This document shows, one piece after another, positions 63,087 through 64,000 of a stretch of 64,000 nucleotides of DNA. Location of the stretch: assembly GCF_009806575.1 (NCBI RefSeq), contig NZ_CP047095.1:3476001-3540000 (forward strand). Direction: 5' to 3'. The notes below the pieces were generated by a model. It worked only from the letters and a program-made list of their open reading frames with translations, was not told the origin of the DNA and searched no databases. The position numbers and the translations under genes are program-made. Position 1 is the first letter of the stretch, and every line of letters starts with the position of its first letter. Source of the stretch: Rossellomorea marisflavi (lineage in GTDB: Bacteria; Bacillota; Bacilli; Bacillales; Bacillaceae_B).

Positions 63087-64000
63087 TCAAGATGAAACTT
63101 CCTTCCCGACCCGATGGAAAGATTCCGCTGTTACAGCAGATGAAGCGTGAGAATGGGAGGAAATGACTTTTTTCTTTCGCGGTTTGACTGAAGGATCAAG
63201 GAGTCCTTCCAGTCCTTTCGTTGTTGCGGTCAAGGCAATGATGGCCAACGAGAAGAACAGCATCGGTGTCATGAAGATCCACCATGCATTATAGATTTCA
63301 CTGTAGTTCGTCCCCATGATGCTTGCCCACTCCTGGACGAACGGTTTAGGTGGATCACATCCGGCCGGATCATAGCATACGTCCGTTCCCCCGAAGTAAA
63401 TCGTGAAGAATCCGAGATGGGCGATGATCAGGAGTGCCTGGATGACGAGCTTCGGGAAGAGAATGAACAGCCGCCCCTTCAGATGGGGGAGCACATGCTT
63501 CCAGAATAGGAAGAACCGGCTGCCGCCGAGGACCCGCGCACCTGCAATGAATTCCTTGCCGAGGATTTCTTTTGTTTCGTTGGAAATCAGGATGGCCGTC
63601 GTGGGCAGCATGATGAAGGCCAGCACCAGAATTGTCCAGATAATCCGCTCATTCAAGGTGGTGGTAAAGCCATCCTCCGTCTCCCACAGCAACGGGTACA
63701 GGACGTTGTACGCGATGATGGACTGCGGGATGAAATAAAAGCCCATGAGCACCTTATCCGAGTAGCGCCTGACTGCCGGCTTCCAGAATCCCATGAGGAC
63801 ACCGACAAGAAACGCCAAAAGGAAGGCGACTAGGGAAATGGCAATCGCTGCACCGAGGGTATATACCGCTCCGTCCAGCACCTTATAGAACATATGATAG
63901 CCGTCCCGGTCGGTCCCGAACAGGATCTGTGATGACGGGCTGAACGGAGCTGCAGCGAACCCCTCATCTCCGTTTGTCATGACGGTCTTAGGAATCTTGG
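63087..64000 (-). CDS. ABC transporter permease, OppC-like, 5' end beyond window
   Basis: The frame is open to the window edge, and the first span expected before GTDRDGYHMFYKVLDGA is missing, so the true start lies past 64000; the ATG at 63980 is internal. The EAA-type loop (KEFIAGARVLGGSRFF) and several spans are clear. Two cysteines occur in an outer loop (DVCYDPAGCDPP). It is most like the orphan permease at 38524-39531. A partner permease is expected immediately outside the window. Confidence 0.85.
   Translation of the reverse strand, partial: KIPKTVMTNGDEGFAAAPFSPSSQILFGTDRDGYHMFYKVLDGAVYTLGAAIAISLVAFLLAFLVGVLMGFWKPAVRRYSDKVLMGFYFIPQSIIAYNVLYPLLWETEDGFTTTLNERIIWTILVLAFIMLPTTAILISNETKEILGKEFIAGARVLGGSRFFLFWKHVLPHLKGRLFILFPKLVIQALLIIAHLGFFTIYFGGTDVCYDPAGCDPPKPFVQEWASIMGTNYSEIYNAWWIFMTPMLFFSLAIIALTATTKGLEGLLDPSVKPRKKKVISSHSHASSAVTAESFHRVGKEVSS

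Overview
The window looks like the chromosome of a mesophilic, moderate-GC member of the Bacillaceae (Bacillus / Rossellomorea type). This rests on AGGAGG-type ribosome binding sites, frequent TTG/GTG starts, CcpA-type cre sites, lipoboxes, MhqR-like operators and gene sets familiar from Bacillus: glcU-gdh, a YvaD-like/SMR pair, yqzCD-like genes, mhq-type quinone detoxification, rfb rhamnose genes and kdp. No rRNA, tRNA, CRISPR array, prophage or IS transposase was seen. The species call is an inference.

Layout. 1-5427: a peptide-type ABC transporter with an OppD-like ATPase read leftward, then two permeases with unusually long N-termini and a lipoprotein binding protein that appears circularly permuted. 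5433-13570: an ABC exporter, isochorismatase, SMR exporter, MFS exporter-NUDIX-TetR operon, GNAT, alpha/beta hydrolase and a tartrate/isopropylmalate-type dehydrogenase. 13773-16215: a dicarboxylate transporter and a GntR/FCD regulator; the divergent promoters share a repeated operator-like motif, and the transporter also carries a cre site. 16361-19035: yqzCD-like genes, an XRE-cupin regulator and a divergent EamA/EmrE-type exporter. 19066-25284: an electrophile/quinone-stress cluster of MarR, two extradiol-type glyoxalase proteins, ferredoxin, nitroreductase, a cysteine-free HxlR/YodB-like regulator and an azoreductase. 25429-31224: glcU-gdh, then glycerate kinase, a GntP permease and CdaR. 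31238-41201: a MurJ/YtgP-like flippase, methyltransferase, broken MFS gene opposite an SgrR-like regulator, an orphan oligopeptide-type permease pair, GNAT and a prolyl-4-hydroxylase-like oxygenase. 41264-47423: a complete kdpFABC operon ending in a kinase-less KdpD and preceded by a c-di-AMP (ydaO-type) riboswitch. 47612-53459: a DUF2294 protein, a second quinone-stress operon with MhqR-type boxes and a betaine/choline ABC transporter. 53497-64000: small lipoprotein and membrane proteins, a methyltransferase-glycosyltransferase fusion, rfbACBD, glutamate decarboxylase, an SDR enzyme and a partial permease.

Three themes cut across the window. First, five genes (OppC-like, GntP, YtgP-like, an MFS gene, a GNAT) are each broken by what reads as a single missing base, four of them in G/C runs; base-calling error is the simplest explanation. 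Second, a roughly 110-130 bp GC-rich dispersed repeat occurs five times plus one degenerate copy, always between genes. Third, regulation can be read at several points: cre sites, a GntR-type motif inside two promoters, MarR/TetR palindromes, MhqR boxes and the riboswitch.

The strongest candidates for something new are the apparently permuted binding protein with its extended permeases, the riboswitch-kdp-KdpD(short) arrangement with an additional 36-residue membrane protein, and the dispersed repeat family.
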